From the NCBI GenBank assembly GCA_944392465.1, contig CALXWR010000010.1:1-36070 (forward strand): 36,070 bases of DNA, given 5' to 3'. Of the stretch, positions 25,598-33,681 are shown piece by piece. This DNA comes from an uncultured Clostridia bacterium (GTDB lineage Bacteria > Bacillota > Clostridia > TANB77 > CAG-508). The notes below the pieces were generated by a model, which saw nothing but the letters and a program-made list of their open reading frames with translations, was not told the origin of the DNA and searched no databases. Every line of letters begins with the position of its first letter. Position 1 is the stretch's first letter. The position numbers and the translations under genes were made by a program.

Positions 25598-25725
25598 ACT
25601 AAAAAGAACAAAACGACCAAGTCGACCTTTGTTCGTGCCGATTTAGTTTTCCGACTATACGGAGGAAATCCTAAAGGTAATGGCGACTATAGCTTTTTTG
25701 TGTAATTTCTCCAAAATTCCTATTA
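25598..25725 (-). ncRNA. Riboswitch-like structured leader of the surface protein gene (unassigned)
   Basis: On the minus strand this stretch contains a nested fold: UUUAG/CUAAA enclosing UUUCC/GGAAA with an 11-nt loop (within 25640-25676), inside a possible outer stem GUCG...ACC with GGU...CGAC (25684-25687 with 25621-25624). A terminator hairpin, GAACAAA with UUUGUUC plus an inner CGAC/GUCG stem (25606-25634), is followed by five U (25601-25605). The CGAC at 25621-25624 is needed for both the outer stem and the terminator, so the folds exclude each other, the hallmark of a transcription-attenuating switch. No known class fits: I find no c-di-GMP-I, c-di-GMP-II, purine, T-box or cobalamin signature. 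Most of the 350-base gap 25458-25807 is taken up by this element and the ppdK terminator. Confidence 0.5.
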
Positions 25726-25732
25726 CATAAAT

Positions 25733-25777
25733 AAAAAGGAATGAGTCCTGTAAAATACAGAAATCACTCCTTTTTAT
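25733..25777 (-). terminator. Intrinsic terminator after ppdK
   Basis: In the transcript AAAAGGAGUGA pairs with UCAUUCCUUUUU with a G-U wobble, and an inner hairpin CUGUA/UACAG sits at the tip, followed by UUUAUUUAUG. The ppdK stop codon is at 25808. Confidence 0.82.
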
Positions 25778-25807
25778 TTAAAATAATAATAACTCAATAT
25801 TAACTTA

Positions 25808-28429
25808 TTATCTTGGATATTTTATTGCTGCTTGTGCTGCTGCAAGACGTGCAATTGGTACTCTAAATGGTGAACATGATACATATGTTAATCCTATTTT
25901 ATGGCAATATTCAACTGTTGGAGGGTTTCCTCCATGCTCTCCACAAATTCCAAGCTCTATATCTGGTCTCGTTTGTTTTCCCAATTTTACAGCATGTTCA
26001 ACAAGCTGTCCTACACCTTCTTCATCTATTCTAGCAAATGGATCAAAGTCGTAAATATTTTTAGAATAATATTCATCCAAGAATTTTCCAGCATCATCTC
26101 GACTAAAACCAAATGTCATTTGTGTTAAATCATTTGTACCAAATGAGAAAAATTCAGCTTCTTTTGCTATTTTATCTGCAATTAATGTTGCTCTAGGTAT
26201 TTCTATCATGGTTCCAACCATATATTTTATATCCATGTTTTCTTGCTCTAACATTTCATCTGCTGTTTTTGTAATAATATTTTTAACATATACAAGCTCT
26301 TTATAGTCTCCAACAAGTGGTATCATTATTTCAGGTTTTACATCTATACCTTCTTTTTTTACATTTATTGCTGCTCCAATAATAGCTTTAGTTTGCATTA
26401 CACCAATTTCTGGATATGTTATATCTAATCTACAACCTCTATGTCCCATCATTGGGTTAAATTCATGTAATGATGTAACCACATCTTTTAATTCTTCAAA
26501 AGCCATATTCATATCTTTTGCAAGTTCTGCTATTTCCTCATCAGTATGTGGCAGAAACTCATGTAGAGGTGGGTCTAACAATCTAATTGTTACTGGAAGA
26601 CCTTTCATTTCTCTAAATAAACCTTCAAAATCCTCTCTTTGCATTGGAAGTATTTTATCTAATGCTCTTTCTCTCTGTTCTTTTGTTTTCGATACTATCA
26701 TTTCTCTTATTGCAGATATTCTTTCTGGAGCAAAAAACATATGCTCTGTTCTACATAAACCAATACCTTGAGCTCCAAACTCATATGCTTGTTTAGCATC
26801 CTTTGGTGTATCTGCATTTGTTCTAACTTCCATTTGTCTGTATCTATCAGCCCATTCCATAAATTTAGCGAAATTACCTGAAACTGTAGCAGTTACAGTC
26901 TCAATTTTTTCTCCATAAACATTTCCCGTAGTTCCATCTAAAGATATCCAATCTCCCTCGTGATAAGTACTTCCATTTACCGTAAATGTTCTAGCTTCTT
27001 CATTTACAGATATCTCTGAACATCCAGATACACAGCATGTACCCATTCCACGAGCAACAACGGCAGCATGTGATGTCATACCTCCTCTAACAGTAAGTAT
27101 TCCATGGCATACATGCATTCCATCTATATCTTCTGGAGATGTTTCAAGTCTTACTAGAATTAGATCTTTTTCTCCAGCTTCATGTTTTGTCAAGGCATCT
27201 TCAGCTGTAAATACAACTTTACCAGTAGCAGCACCTGGAGATGCAGCAAGTCCTTTTGCAATTGGTTTTGCTTGTTTTAATTTTTCCCCATCAAAATTAG
27301 GATGTAATAATTGATCTAATTGGTTAGGTTCAACTCTTAATACAGCTTCTTTTTCAGTTATCATTCCTTCATTAACTAAGTCAACTGCTATTTGAAGTGC
27401 AGCTGTAGCAGTTCTTTTACCATTTCTTGTTTGTAAAAAATATAGTTTACCATTCTCAATAGTAAATTCCATATCCTGCATGTCTTTATAATGCTTTTCA
27501 AGCTTATTTGCATACACTATAAAATCCTGATATGCCTCTAAATCTATATCCTTTAATGTTTCTATTGATTTAGGTGTACGAATACCAGCAACAACATCTT
27601 CACCTTGTGCATTCATTAAATATTCACCAAATATTTTGTTCTCTCCAGTTGCTGGATTACGAGAAAAAGCAACACCTGTACCGCAATCTTCTCCCATATT
27701 TCCAAAAACCATCTCTTGAACATTAACAGCCGTTCCCCAACTACTTGGTATATCGTTCAATCTTCTATAGGTTATAGCCCTCGGATTGTTCCAAGATCTA
27801 AAAACTGCTGTTACAGCTTCTATTAATTGCTCTTCTGGATTAGTAGGAAATTCAGAACCATGCTCTTTTAAATATATTCCTTTAAATATCTCTACTAATT
27901 CTTTTAAATCATTTGCATTTAATTCTGTATCTAATTCAACTCCTCTTTTTTGTTTCATTTCATCTATAGCATTCTCAAATAATGATTTTGGTATTTCCAT
28001 AACAACATCACTAAACATTTGAATAAATCTTCTATAACTATCATATGCGAATCTTTCATTCTTTTTAGCCATAGCTTCTACAACTTCTTTGTTCAAACCA
28101 AGATTTAAAATTGTATCCATCATTCCTGGCATTGAAGCTCTCGCACCAGAGCGAACTGAAACCAAAAGTGGATTATCAGGATTTCCGAATTGTTTATTAG
28201 TCATATTTTCTAACTCTCTCAAACTAGAAAAAATCTGTTGTTTAACCTGATCTGAAACATGTTCACCATTATCATAGTACTCTATACAAGCCTCTGTAGT
28301 AATTGTAAAACCTTGTGGAATAGGAAGTCCTAAATTAGTCATCTCAGCTAAGTTTGCACCTTTACCTCCAAGTAATTCACGCATTGATGCATTTCCCTCT
28401 TTAAATAGATATACATACTTTTTATCCAT
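25808..28429 (-). CDS. ppdK: Pyruvate, phosphate dikinase
   Basis: This 873-residue enzyme interconverts pyruvate, ATP and phosphate with phosphoenolpyruvate, AMP and pyrophosphate, and in anaerobic clostridia often works with pyrophosphate-based glycolysis. The ATP-grasp N-terminal domain begins VYLFKEGNASMRELLGGKGANLAEMTNLGLPIPQGF; the central swivelling domain has the phosphorylated His in GGMTSHAAVVARGMG; the C-terminal PEP/pyruvate barrel includes FFSFGTNDLTQMTFGFSRDD and the cysteine of ELGICGEHGG. Length is standard. I choose ATG at 28429 because GGGAGGAACAATT stands before it and it gives the normal MDKKYVYLF start; the frame stays open 17 codons further up. Confidence 0.96.
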   Translation of the reverse strand: MDKKYVYLFKEGNASMRELLGGKGANLAEMTNLGLPIPQGFTITTEACIEYYDNGEHVSDQVKQQIFSSLRELENMTNKQFGNPDNPLLVSVRSGARASMPGMMDTILNLGLNKEVVEAMAKKNERFAYDSYRRFIQMFSDVVMEIPKSLFENAIDEMKQKRGVELDTELNANDLKELVEIFKGIYLKEHGSEFPTNPEEQLIEAVTAVFRSWNNPRAITYRRLNDIPSSWGTAVNVQEMVFGNMGEDCGTGVAFSRNPATGENKIFGEYLMNAQGEDVVAGIRTPKSIETLKDIDLEAYQDFIVYANKLEKHYKDMQDMEFTIENGKLYFLQTRNGKRTATAALQIAVDLVNEGMITEKEAVLRVEPNQLDQLLHPNFDGEKLKQAKPIAKGLAASPGAATGKVVFTAEDALTKHEAGEKDLILVRLETSPEDIDGMHVCHGILTVRGGMTSHAAVVARGMGTCCVSGCSEISVNEEARTFTVNGSTYHEGDWISLDGTTGNVYGEKIETVTATVSGNFAKFMEWADRYRQMEVRTNADTPKDAKQAYEFGAQGIGLCRTEHMFFAPERISAIREMIVSKTKEQRERALDKILPMQREDFEGLFREMKGLPVTIRLLDPPLHEFLPHTDEEIAELAKDMNMAFEELKDVVTSLHEFNPMMGHRGCRLDITYPEIGVMQTKAIIGAAINVKKEGIDVKPEIMIPLVGDYKELVYVKNIITKTADEMLEQENMDIKYMVGTMIEIPRATLIADKIAKEAEFFSFGTNDLTQMTFGFSRDDAGKFLDEYYSKNIYDFDPFARIDEEGVGQLVEHAVKLGKQTRPDIELGICGEHGGNPPTVEYCHKIGLTYVSCSPFRVPIARLAAAQAAIKYPR

Positions 28430-28469
28430 AATTGTTCCTCCCATATTTATATCTTTTGCAATTAATATT

Positions 28470-28498
28470 ATTTTATACATAAATCAATATTAATACAA
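28470..28498 (-). promoter_or_regulatory. Probable promoter of ppdK
   Basis: TTGTAT (28493-28498), 17-nt spacer, TAAAAT (28470-28475), about 40 bases before the ATG. Confidence 0.6.
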
Positions 28499-28587
28499 TT
28501 ATTATATATATAAAAATTTAAAAAGTAAACAAATTTTTTTCAATTTTTTACAAAAAGGGACATGGTTGTTATGTAAATCATTTGCAC

Positions 28588-28683
28588 CATTGGGGACAGG
28601 CTCTTTTCTGCCATGTTTGTCAGTTTTGGGGACAGGCTCTTTTCTGCCATGTTTGTCAGTTTTGGGGACAAGCTTTTTTGGCA
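28588..28683. repeat. Three tandem 36-bp REP-like units (left half of a palindromic block)
   Basis: The core TGGGGACA starts at 28591, 28627 and 28663, exactly 36 bp apart, each followed by GGCTCTTTTCTGCCATG and TTTGTCA; the third unit is shortened and altered. The units adjoin without spacers. The set faces an inverted copy at 28926-28982. Open frames across it (PVPKTDKHGRKE-type repeats) are artefacts of the repeat. Confidence 0.85.
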
Positions 28684-28925
28684 CAGATTATTTAAATAAA
28701 AAATACTATATAATTTTGTCAAAATTTAATTAACATTTAGTTCAAGCTAATTTTAGAAGAATTTGTATTTGAAATTTTACTAGAGCACTCACTTGTCGTG
28801 AGAAATTCCTAGTAAAATTTTAAAACGACTTCTAACAAAAATCACTTTCACAAGTGCATGTTAATTTATTTTTCTAAAAATTATATAGTATTATTTTTTA
28901 GACAATTATTATTTTTTGGGCAGTA
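28684..28925. repeat. Imperfect palindrome core between the REP-like arms
   Basis: The stretch is AT-rich and non-coding and folds back on itself at several levels. AATACTATATAATTTT (about 28702-28717) meets its complement at about 28876-28891; AAATTTTACTAG (about 28772-28783) meets CTAGTAAAATTT at about 28809-28820; and CTCAC/GTGAG forms the central hairpin at about 28787-28802. With the outer repeats this makes one imperfect inverted structure of nearly 400 bp. I see no gene in it. Confidence 0.7.
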
Positions 28926-28982
28926 AGCCTGTCCCTAAAGATGACAAACGTGGCAGAAAAGAGCCTGTCCCCAAAACTGACA
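28926..28982. repeat. Inverted REP-like units (right half of the palindromic block)
   Basis: Two units with cores GCCTGTCCCT (28928) and GCCTGTCCCC (28963), 35 bp apart, are the reverse complement of the tandem units at 28588-28683. The last base of the block (28982) directly abuts the stop codon of the DUF1294 gene at 28983. Confidence 0.85.
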
Positions 28983-29267
28983 TTATTTTATGAAGTCATT
29001 GTATATCATAAAAACCAATATTATTTGTAAAATAAGAATTACTGGAAATCCTACCGAAAATCTTAGTTTCTTTGTTTTATGCCTAAATGTGTACATCCCT
29101 GCTATTGCTCCAATACTTCCACCAATTAGTGCTAGCACAAATAATGTTTGTTCTGGTATCCTCCATTTTCCATATTTTGCTTTTCTTTTATCTATATACA
29201 TTGCCAAAAATGCTATTATGTTTATTACTATTAAATAAATAATACAGTATTTTAAAAATTCGTTCAT
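28983..29267 (-). CDS. DUF1294 family membrane protein
   Basis: This 94-residue protein has three to four membrane segments and the DUF1294 pattern: an N-terminal hydrophobic helix ending AMYIDKRKAKYGKWRIPE, then LFVLALIGGSIGAIAGMYTFRHKTKKLRFSVGFP, then a final helix. The family's function is unknown. ATG at 29267 follows AAGGAAGG; an in-frame ATG 21 codons upstream has no comparable site. It is the last gene of the glyQS operon-like run, and a REP-like repeat begins right after its stop. Confidence 0.85.
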   Translation of the reverse strand: MNEFLKYCIIYLIVINIIAFLAMYIDKRKAKYGKWRIPEQTLFVLALIGGSIGAIAGMYTFRHKTKKLRFSVGFPVILILQIILVFMIYNDFIK

Positions 29268-29350
29268 TTTATTCCTTCCTTTTATGCAATTAAGGAACGG
29301 TCTTTCTTTGCAAAATAAGTCCGCCCCCATTGTAAAATATACAAAAATTA

Positions 29351-31009
29351 TTATTGTAATGGTTCTTTTTCTTCTTTATAAATTTTTAATTTTAAAAGAA
29401 CTTTATATATTTTTGTACCATATGGAATCATCATTATATCTTCTTTTGTTAATGCTTTTGTTAATAATATAAATAAACAATATGATATTGCTCCTAATAT
29501 TATTGATATTAGTGTACTTACTGTATTTCCGAAGAAAGTACTTAAAATATTGTATCCTATTAATACAATTATTCCCATTCCTAGTACAGATATTACTGGC
29601 TTTATTATATGTGTTTTTAATTTTATATTCATATTAACATTTGCATTTAAAACTCTGTAGCAAATTACAAATACTATAACTTGGTATATAAAAGAACTTA
29701 TAGATGCTCCATATATTCCTATCTTTGGATTACTTATTAATATCATGTTTAATATAAATTTAGTAATTGCTCCAAGTCCTGCCGCTATTGCCGGTACTTT
29801 TGATTTATTAACACCATAAAGTGCTCCTACCATTGTTTGAGAAAGTGCTGTTAATATCATAGAAATTGATGCTATCATCATTACTCCAGCCCCTTCTGAA
29901 GCTGTTGGATATATCATTTGTAATATTGGTTGTGCCAAGGTAATAAATCCTATTGCACATGGCAATATTATAATTAATGATGCAAAAAATGAAAACGATA
30001 ATCTTCTTGATGCTGTTACTCTATCTTTTTTAGCAAGTGCTTCTGATATTGCTGGTGTAAGTGCCGTTGAAAATGCTAAATTAATTGCTAAAGGAAAGCT
30101 TACTAAAGTATCTACTTTAGATAATATTCCTGTTGCACTCATTGCCGCTTGTTCTAATGCTTCTTTTGTCATATTGGCATTTTGAAGTGAAATTTGTATA
30201 CAATTACTTACTGTTGCTGTATCTATAACTCCACTTATTACTGATATTACTGAACTTATTGTTATAGGAATTGATATTCCAAGTATAGTTTTTAATAATT
30301 GCTTATCTGATTTCTTCTTTTCTGGCGATTCTATTGATTCTCTTGTATCTATCTTGTTTCCTTTATAATACATAATTAAGTACATAAATGTAATTACAAT
30401 TGCTAGTGTTGTAGAAAGATTTCCTGCTGCTGCCATTATATATGTTTCTTTTCCTATACATGCATATACAAATGTTATAGTTAAAACACAATTTAAAAAC
30501 TGCTCAAGTGTTTGAGATACACTTGTTGGTTTCATATCTTGCTGTCCCGTAAAATATCCTCTAAATACAGCTGACATTGCAACAAAGAGTATTGCAGGTG
30601 ATAATACTTTCATTACATATGCTACATCTGGTACATTTAAAATATTTGTTGCTATAAAATCTGCTCCTAAAAATAAACCTATTGATAGTATTAAGCCTAT
30701 AGTTGTAAAAAATTTAAATGCTATTTTAAATATTCTTTGAGCTCCATTGGTATCTCCTATTGCAATTCTTTCAGATACCAATTTTGATATTACACTTGGT
30801 ATTCCTATTGAAGAAAGTGTTAATAAAAGAGCATATATTTGATACCCAGCCGAATAATATCCGAGACCAGTATCGCCAAACCCTTCTATATTTGTAATAA
30901 TCAGCTTATATACAAACCCCAAAATTTTTATCAGTAACTGTGAGCATATAAGAATTACAACATTTTTCATAAAAGAGTTAGCTGTTTTTTTTATTTTTTT
31001 TCCTTTCAA
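29351..31009 (-). CDS. MurJ/SpoVB-like lipid-linked saccharide flippase
   Basis: This 552-residue protein has about fourteen membrane segments and belongs to the MOP superfamily group that includes MurJ/YtgP and SpoVB. Supporting segments are LIKILGFVYKLIITNIEGFGDTGLGYYSAGYQIYALLLTLSSIGIPSVISKLVSER at the N-terminus (here cited only as a region, residues about 23-78), MSAVFRGYFTGQQDMKPTSVSQTLEQ and VDTLVSFPLAINLAFSTALTPAISEA. Such proteins flip lipid II or other polyprenyl-linked sugars outward. The start is TTG at 31009 with GGAGAAG upstream. It lies 53 bases below the ATP-grasp gene, suggesting a shared envelope-glycan task. Which member of the group it is cannot be decided here. Confidence 0.83.
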   Translation of the reverse strand: MKGKKIKKTANSFMKNVVILICSQLLIKILGFVYKLIITNIEGFGDTGLGYYSAGYQIYALLLTLSSIGIPSVISKLVSERIAIGDTNGAQRIFKIAFKFFTTIGLILSIGLFLGADFIATNILNVPDVAYVMKVLSPAILFVAMSAVFRGYFTGQQDMKPTSVSQTLEQFLNCVLTITFVYACIGKETYIMAAAGNLSTTLAIVITFMYLIMYYKGNKIDTRESIESPEKKKSDKQLLKTILGISIPITISSVISVISGVIDTATVSNCIQISLQNANMTKEALEQAAMSATGILSKVDTLVSFPLAINLAFSTALTPAISEALAKKDRVTASRRLSFSFFASLIIILPCAIGFITLAQPILQMIYPTASEGAGVMMIASISMILTALSQTMVGALYGVNKSKVPAIAAGLGAITKFILNMILISNPKIGIYGASISSFIYQVIVFVICYRVLNANVNMNIKLKTHIIKPVISVLGMGIIVLIGYNILSTFFGNTVSTLISIILGAISYCLFILLTKALTKEDIMMIPYGTKIYKVLLKLKIYKEEKEPLQ

Positions 31010-31062
31010 AGTTAATCTTCTCCTATTTTTTTATAATTTATTTCGTTACTCTCTTATTCATT

Positions 31063-32058
31063 TTATATATTAAATTTAGGCATCATCCCTATTTTGTTAG
31101 GTGTATGCTCAGGAAGTTGATAAATATCATGTCCTGGAAACTCATTTCCTTCTACAAAAACTGGTCCGTCTGGTGTAAAACATACATCCCATCCTATATA
31201 CCCCATTTGCGGTACTACTTTTGCAGCATTCTTACACATTTCTATTGCTTTGTCCCAATCTGGAAATTTGAAACCTTTTATTTTAGTTCCTGTTTTAGGA
31301 TGTGTTTCATATAACTTTTTATTTTTATCTATTGCTTTATCCATAACTTCTCCTGTTAATTCATTTACAGGAGCAACCATCCCCCCACTATTAAAATTGT
31401 CTACAAATTTTCCATTTCCTATTCTAAAGTATGCACAAATCACATGTGGCACTCCATTTTTTAGTATTGTAACAACCCTAACAGTATTTATTGCATCAGG
31501 ATATATTTTACTTACTGCCGGATGTTGTTTTATTATCTCTTCTAGTTCATAGTTGTTATTTCCTTCTACTAATTTATTATAAACTTCGTCAAGAGATTTA
31601 TAATCATTAGTATTAATTTTTTCTATTCCATGTCCGCAACCACCATCAATTGGTTTTGCCATAAATGTGTTATGTTTTTCCATAAAGGCTATTACACTCT
31701 CTTTTGGAGAATCTTTTACACTTACCCAATCTCTTTTAATATAGTCTTTGAATACTTCATTAAACTCATTTTTGTTTTCAAATATATGAAAATATGCTTT
31801 ATCGTTATATTTACTTACTAGCGCATTATTCCTTCCTCTAGTTATATATGTATCACGTTGTTTAGCATTTAAATTGTACATTTCAAACAAATCATAGTCC
31901 ATATAACCTGCACCATATTTTAATGCACATCTTTGCATATCAAATAACAAATATATTCTAGATTTACCTGTTTTTTTATGTATTAATTTTATTTTTTCAA
32001 ACATTGCTTTCTTATCCATAGATTTTATTCTTTTTAAAACATACTTAATATTTCCCAA
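31063..32058 (-). CDS. Sugar-transfer-associated ATP-grasp protein
   Basis: This roughly 331-residue protein fits the ATP-grasp family found in exopolysaccharide and teichoic-type clusters. Evidence: YLLFDMQRCALKYGAGYMDY near the N-terminus, FMAKPIDGGCGHGIEKI (ATP-binding strand and glycine loop), INTVRVVTILKNG, GGMVAPVNELTGEV, and a C-terminal YIGWDVCFTPDGPVFVEGNEFPG with the acidic metal ligands. ATP-grasp enzymes join a carboxylate to an amine or thiol through an acyl phosphate. A TTG at 32058 is the best start, eight bases after GGAGG; a more upstream TTG would overlap that site. It sits between glyQS and the flippase on one probable transcript. Confidence 0.8.
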   Translation of the reverse strand: MGNIKYVLKRIKSMDKKAMFEKIKLIHKKTGKSRIYLLFDMQRCALKYGAGYMDYDLFEMYNLNAKQRDTYITRGRNNALVSKYNDKAYFHIFENKNEFNEVFKDYIKRDWVSVKDSPKESVIAFMEKHNTFMAKPIDGGCGHGIEKINTNDYKSLDEVYNKLVEGNNNYELEEIIKQHPAVSKIYPDAINTVRVVTILKNGVPHVICAYFRIGNGKFVDNFNSGGMVAPVNELTGEVMDKAIDKNKKLYETHPKTGTKIKGFKFPDWDKAIEMCKNAAKVVPQMGYIGWDVCFTPDGPVFVEGNEFPGHDIYQLPEHTPNKIGMMPKFNI

Positions 32059-32109
32059 TATTTTATCCTCCAAACTTTATCATGAGCAAATTCTTAATTT
32101 TGTAATAAT

Positions 32110-33495
32110 TTAAAATTCTAGTTTTTTTGCAAACCAAGTTTCAAGTTCATCTATTTTAACCCTTATCTGTTCCATTGTATCTCTATCTCTAATTGTTACC
32201 GCATTATCTTCCAATGTATCAAAATCTATTGTAACACAATAAGGTGTTCCAATTTCATCTTCTCTTCTATATCTTTTTCCAATACTTCCTGTCTCATCGT
32301 AATCACACATAAATTTCTTAGAAAGCATTTCATATACTTCTTCAGATTTTTCACTTAATTTTTTAGATAGCGGAAGTACAGCAACTTTATATGGTGCTAA
32401 AGCTGGATGCAAATGCAATACTGTTCTTACATCTCCGTCTGCTATTTCTTCTTCATCATAACTATTACATAAAAATGCTAAAGCAACTCTATCGCAACCA
32501 AGTGATGGTTCTATACAATATGGTACATATTTTTCATTTGTTTCTGTATCTAAATATGTCATGTCTTGTTTAGAATGTTCCATATGTTGTTTAAGGTCAT
32601 AATCTGTTCTATCTGCTATTCCCCATAATTCGCCCCAACCAAAAGGAAAAGCGAATTCAATATCTGTTGTCGCCGCACTATAAAATACTAGTTCTTCTGG
32701 AGAGTGGTCTCTTAATCTGATATTTTCCTTTTTCATTCCTAAAGATATTAACCAATTTTCACAAAAATCTTTCCAATATTTGTGCCATTCTAAGTCTGTA
32801 CCTGGCTTACAGAAAAATTCTAATTCCATTTGTTCGAATTCACGTGTTCTAAATGTAAAATTGCCAGGTGTAATTTCATTTCTAAAAGCTTTACCAATTT
32901 GTGCTATACCCATAGGTAGTTTTCTTCTTGTAGTACGTAAAACATTTTTAAAATTAACAAATATACCTTGTGCAGTTTCAGGTCTTAAAAATATTTCTGA
33001 CTTACTATCCTCTGTAACTCCCTGGAATGTTTTAAACATTAAATTAAATTTACGAATATCTGTAAAGTTCTCTTTTCCACAATTTGGGCATGGTATATGA
33101 TTTTCTTTTATGAAACTTATTAATTCTTCATCACTCATACCATCTGCAATCATATCTTTTCCATTTTCGTGAGCCCATTCTTCTATTAATTTGTCTGCTC
33201 TATGTCTTGTTTTACATTCTTTACAATCTATAAGTGGATCTGAAAATCCGCTTACATGTCCAGAAGCCACCCATGTTTCTGGGTTCATTAAAATAGCCGC
33301 ATCCAATCCAACATTATACTTAGACTCTTGAACAAATTTCTTCATCCAAGCCTTTTTTATATTATTTTTAAGTTCTATTCCTAATGGGCCATAATCCCAT
33401 GTATTTGCAAGACCTCCATATATTTCTGACCCTGGATAAACATATCCTCTATTTTTACATAAACTTACAATTTTGTCCATTGTTAGTTTTTCCAT
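32110..33495 (-). CDS. glyQS: Glycyl-tRNA synthetase, single-chain type
   Basis: This 461-residue class II synthetase charges tRNA-Gly. It begins [39 protein letters not shown] (residues 1-39, cited by position), has a [13 protein letters not shown] and [11 protein letters not shown] zinc-site-like insert, motif 2 [25 protein letters not shown], motif 3 [14 protein letters not shown] and a C-terminal anticodon-binding domain ([13 protein letters not shown] onward). Length is standard for the dimeric type. ATG at 33495 follows GGAGG. No T-box leader precedes it. It heads the run with the ATP-grasp, flippase and DUF1294 genes. Confidence 0.96.
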   Translation of the reverse strand: MEKLTMDKIVSLCKNRGYVYPGSEIYGGLANTWDYGPLGIELKNNIKKAWMKKFVQESKYNVGLDAAILMNPETWVASGHVSGFSDPLIDCKECKTRHRADKLIEEWAHENGKDMIADGMSDEELISFIKENHIPCPNCGKENFTDIRKFNLMFKTFQGVTEDSKSEIFLRPETAQGIFVNFKNVLRTTRRKLPMGIAQIGKAFRNEITPGNFTFRTREFEQMELEFFCKPGTDLEWHKYWKDFCENWLISLGMKKENIRLRDHSPEELVFYSAATTDIEFAFPFGWGELWGIADRTDYDLKQHMEHSKQDMTYLDTETNEKYVPYCIEPSLGCDRVALAFLCNSYDEEEIADGDVRTVLHLHPALAPYKVAVLPLSKKLSEKSEEVYEMLSKKFMCDYDETGSIGKRYRREDEIGTPYCVTIDFDTLEDNAVTIRDRDTMEQIRVKIDELETWFAKKLEF

Positions 33496-33578
33496 AATTC
33501 AAACCTCCATTTTAACTAACATAATATAACAAACTTTTTTCTTTATATTATCTTTTAATCTGCTTTTATACTTGTAAA

Positions 33579-33607
33579 ATTTTATCAATATATTAGCTAA
33601 AAGTCAA
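33579..33607 (-). promoter_or_regulatory. Promoter of glyQS
   Basis: TTGACT (33602-33607), 17-nt spacer, TAAAAT (33579-33584). The leader to the ATG is about 75 bases, too short for a T-box. It lies back to back with the promoter of the plus-strand gene. Confidence 0.75.
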
Positions 33608-33626
33608 GGCATTTAAGTGGTCTGAT

Positions 33627-33655
33627 TTGCTATTTTATGTAAAATATGGTACAAT
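33627..33655 (+). promoter_or_regulatory. Promoter of the plus-strand unknown gene
   Basis: TTGCTA (33627-33632), 17-nt spacer ending TATGG, TACAAT (33650-33655), an extended -10 like others in the window. Its position overlaps an ATG at 33646, which argues for the downstream start at 33682. Confidence 0.72.
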
Positions 33656-33681
33656 TAATAGTATTATTAGGAGATGATATT

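Noticed and set aside
25598-25725. c-di-GMP-I riboswitch
   Set aside because: AAGCUAUAG resembles part of that class, but the rest of the conserved core (GCAAACC, the GGUAGCC side) is missing.
28588-28683. 36-bp direct repeats as a CRISPR array
   Set aside because: The units touch each other with no spacers, differ in sequence, and no cas gene is present.
28502-28722. Two overlapping minus-strand frames of 60 codons with PVPKTDKHGRKE-like repeats
   Set aside because: They are produced by the 36-bp REP-like units, lack ribosome binding sites, and the repeat also occurs in inverted form elsewhere between genes.
33496-33645. T-box leader before glyQS
   Set aside because: The leader from the promoter is only about 75 bases and has neither the T-box sequence nor an antiterminator.
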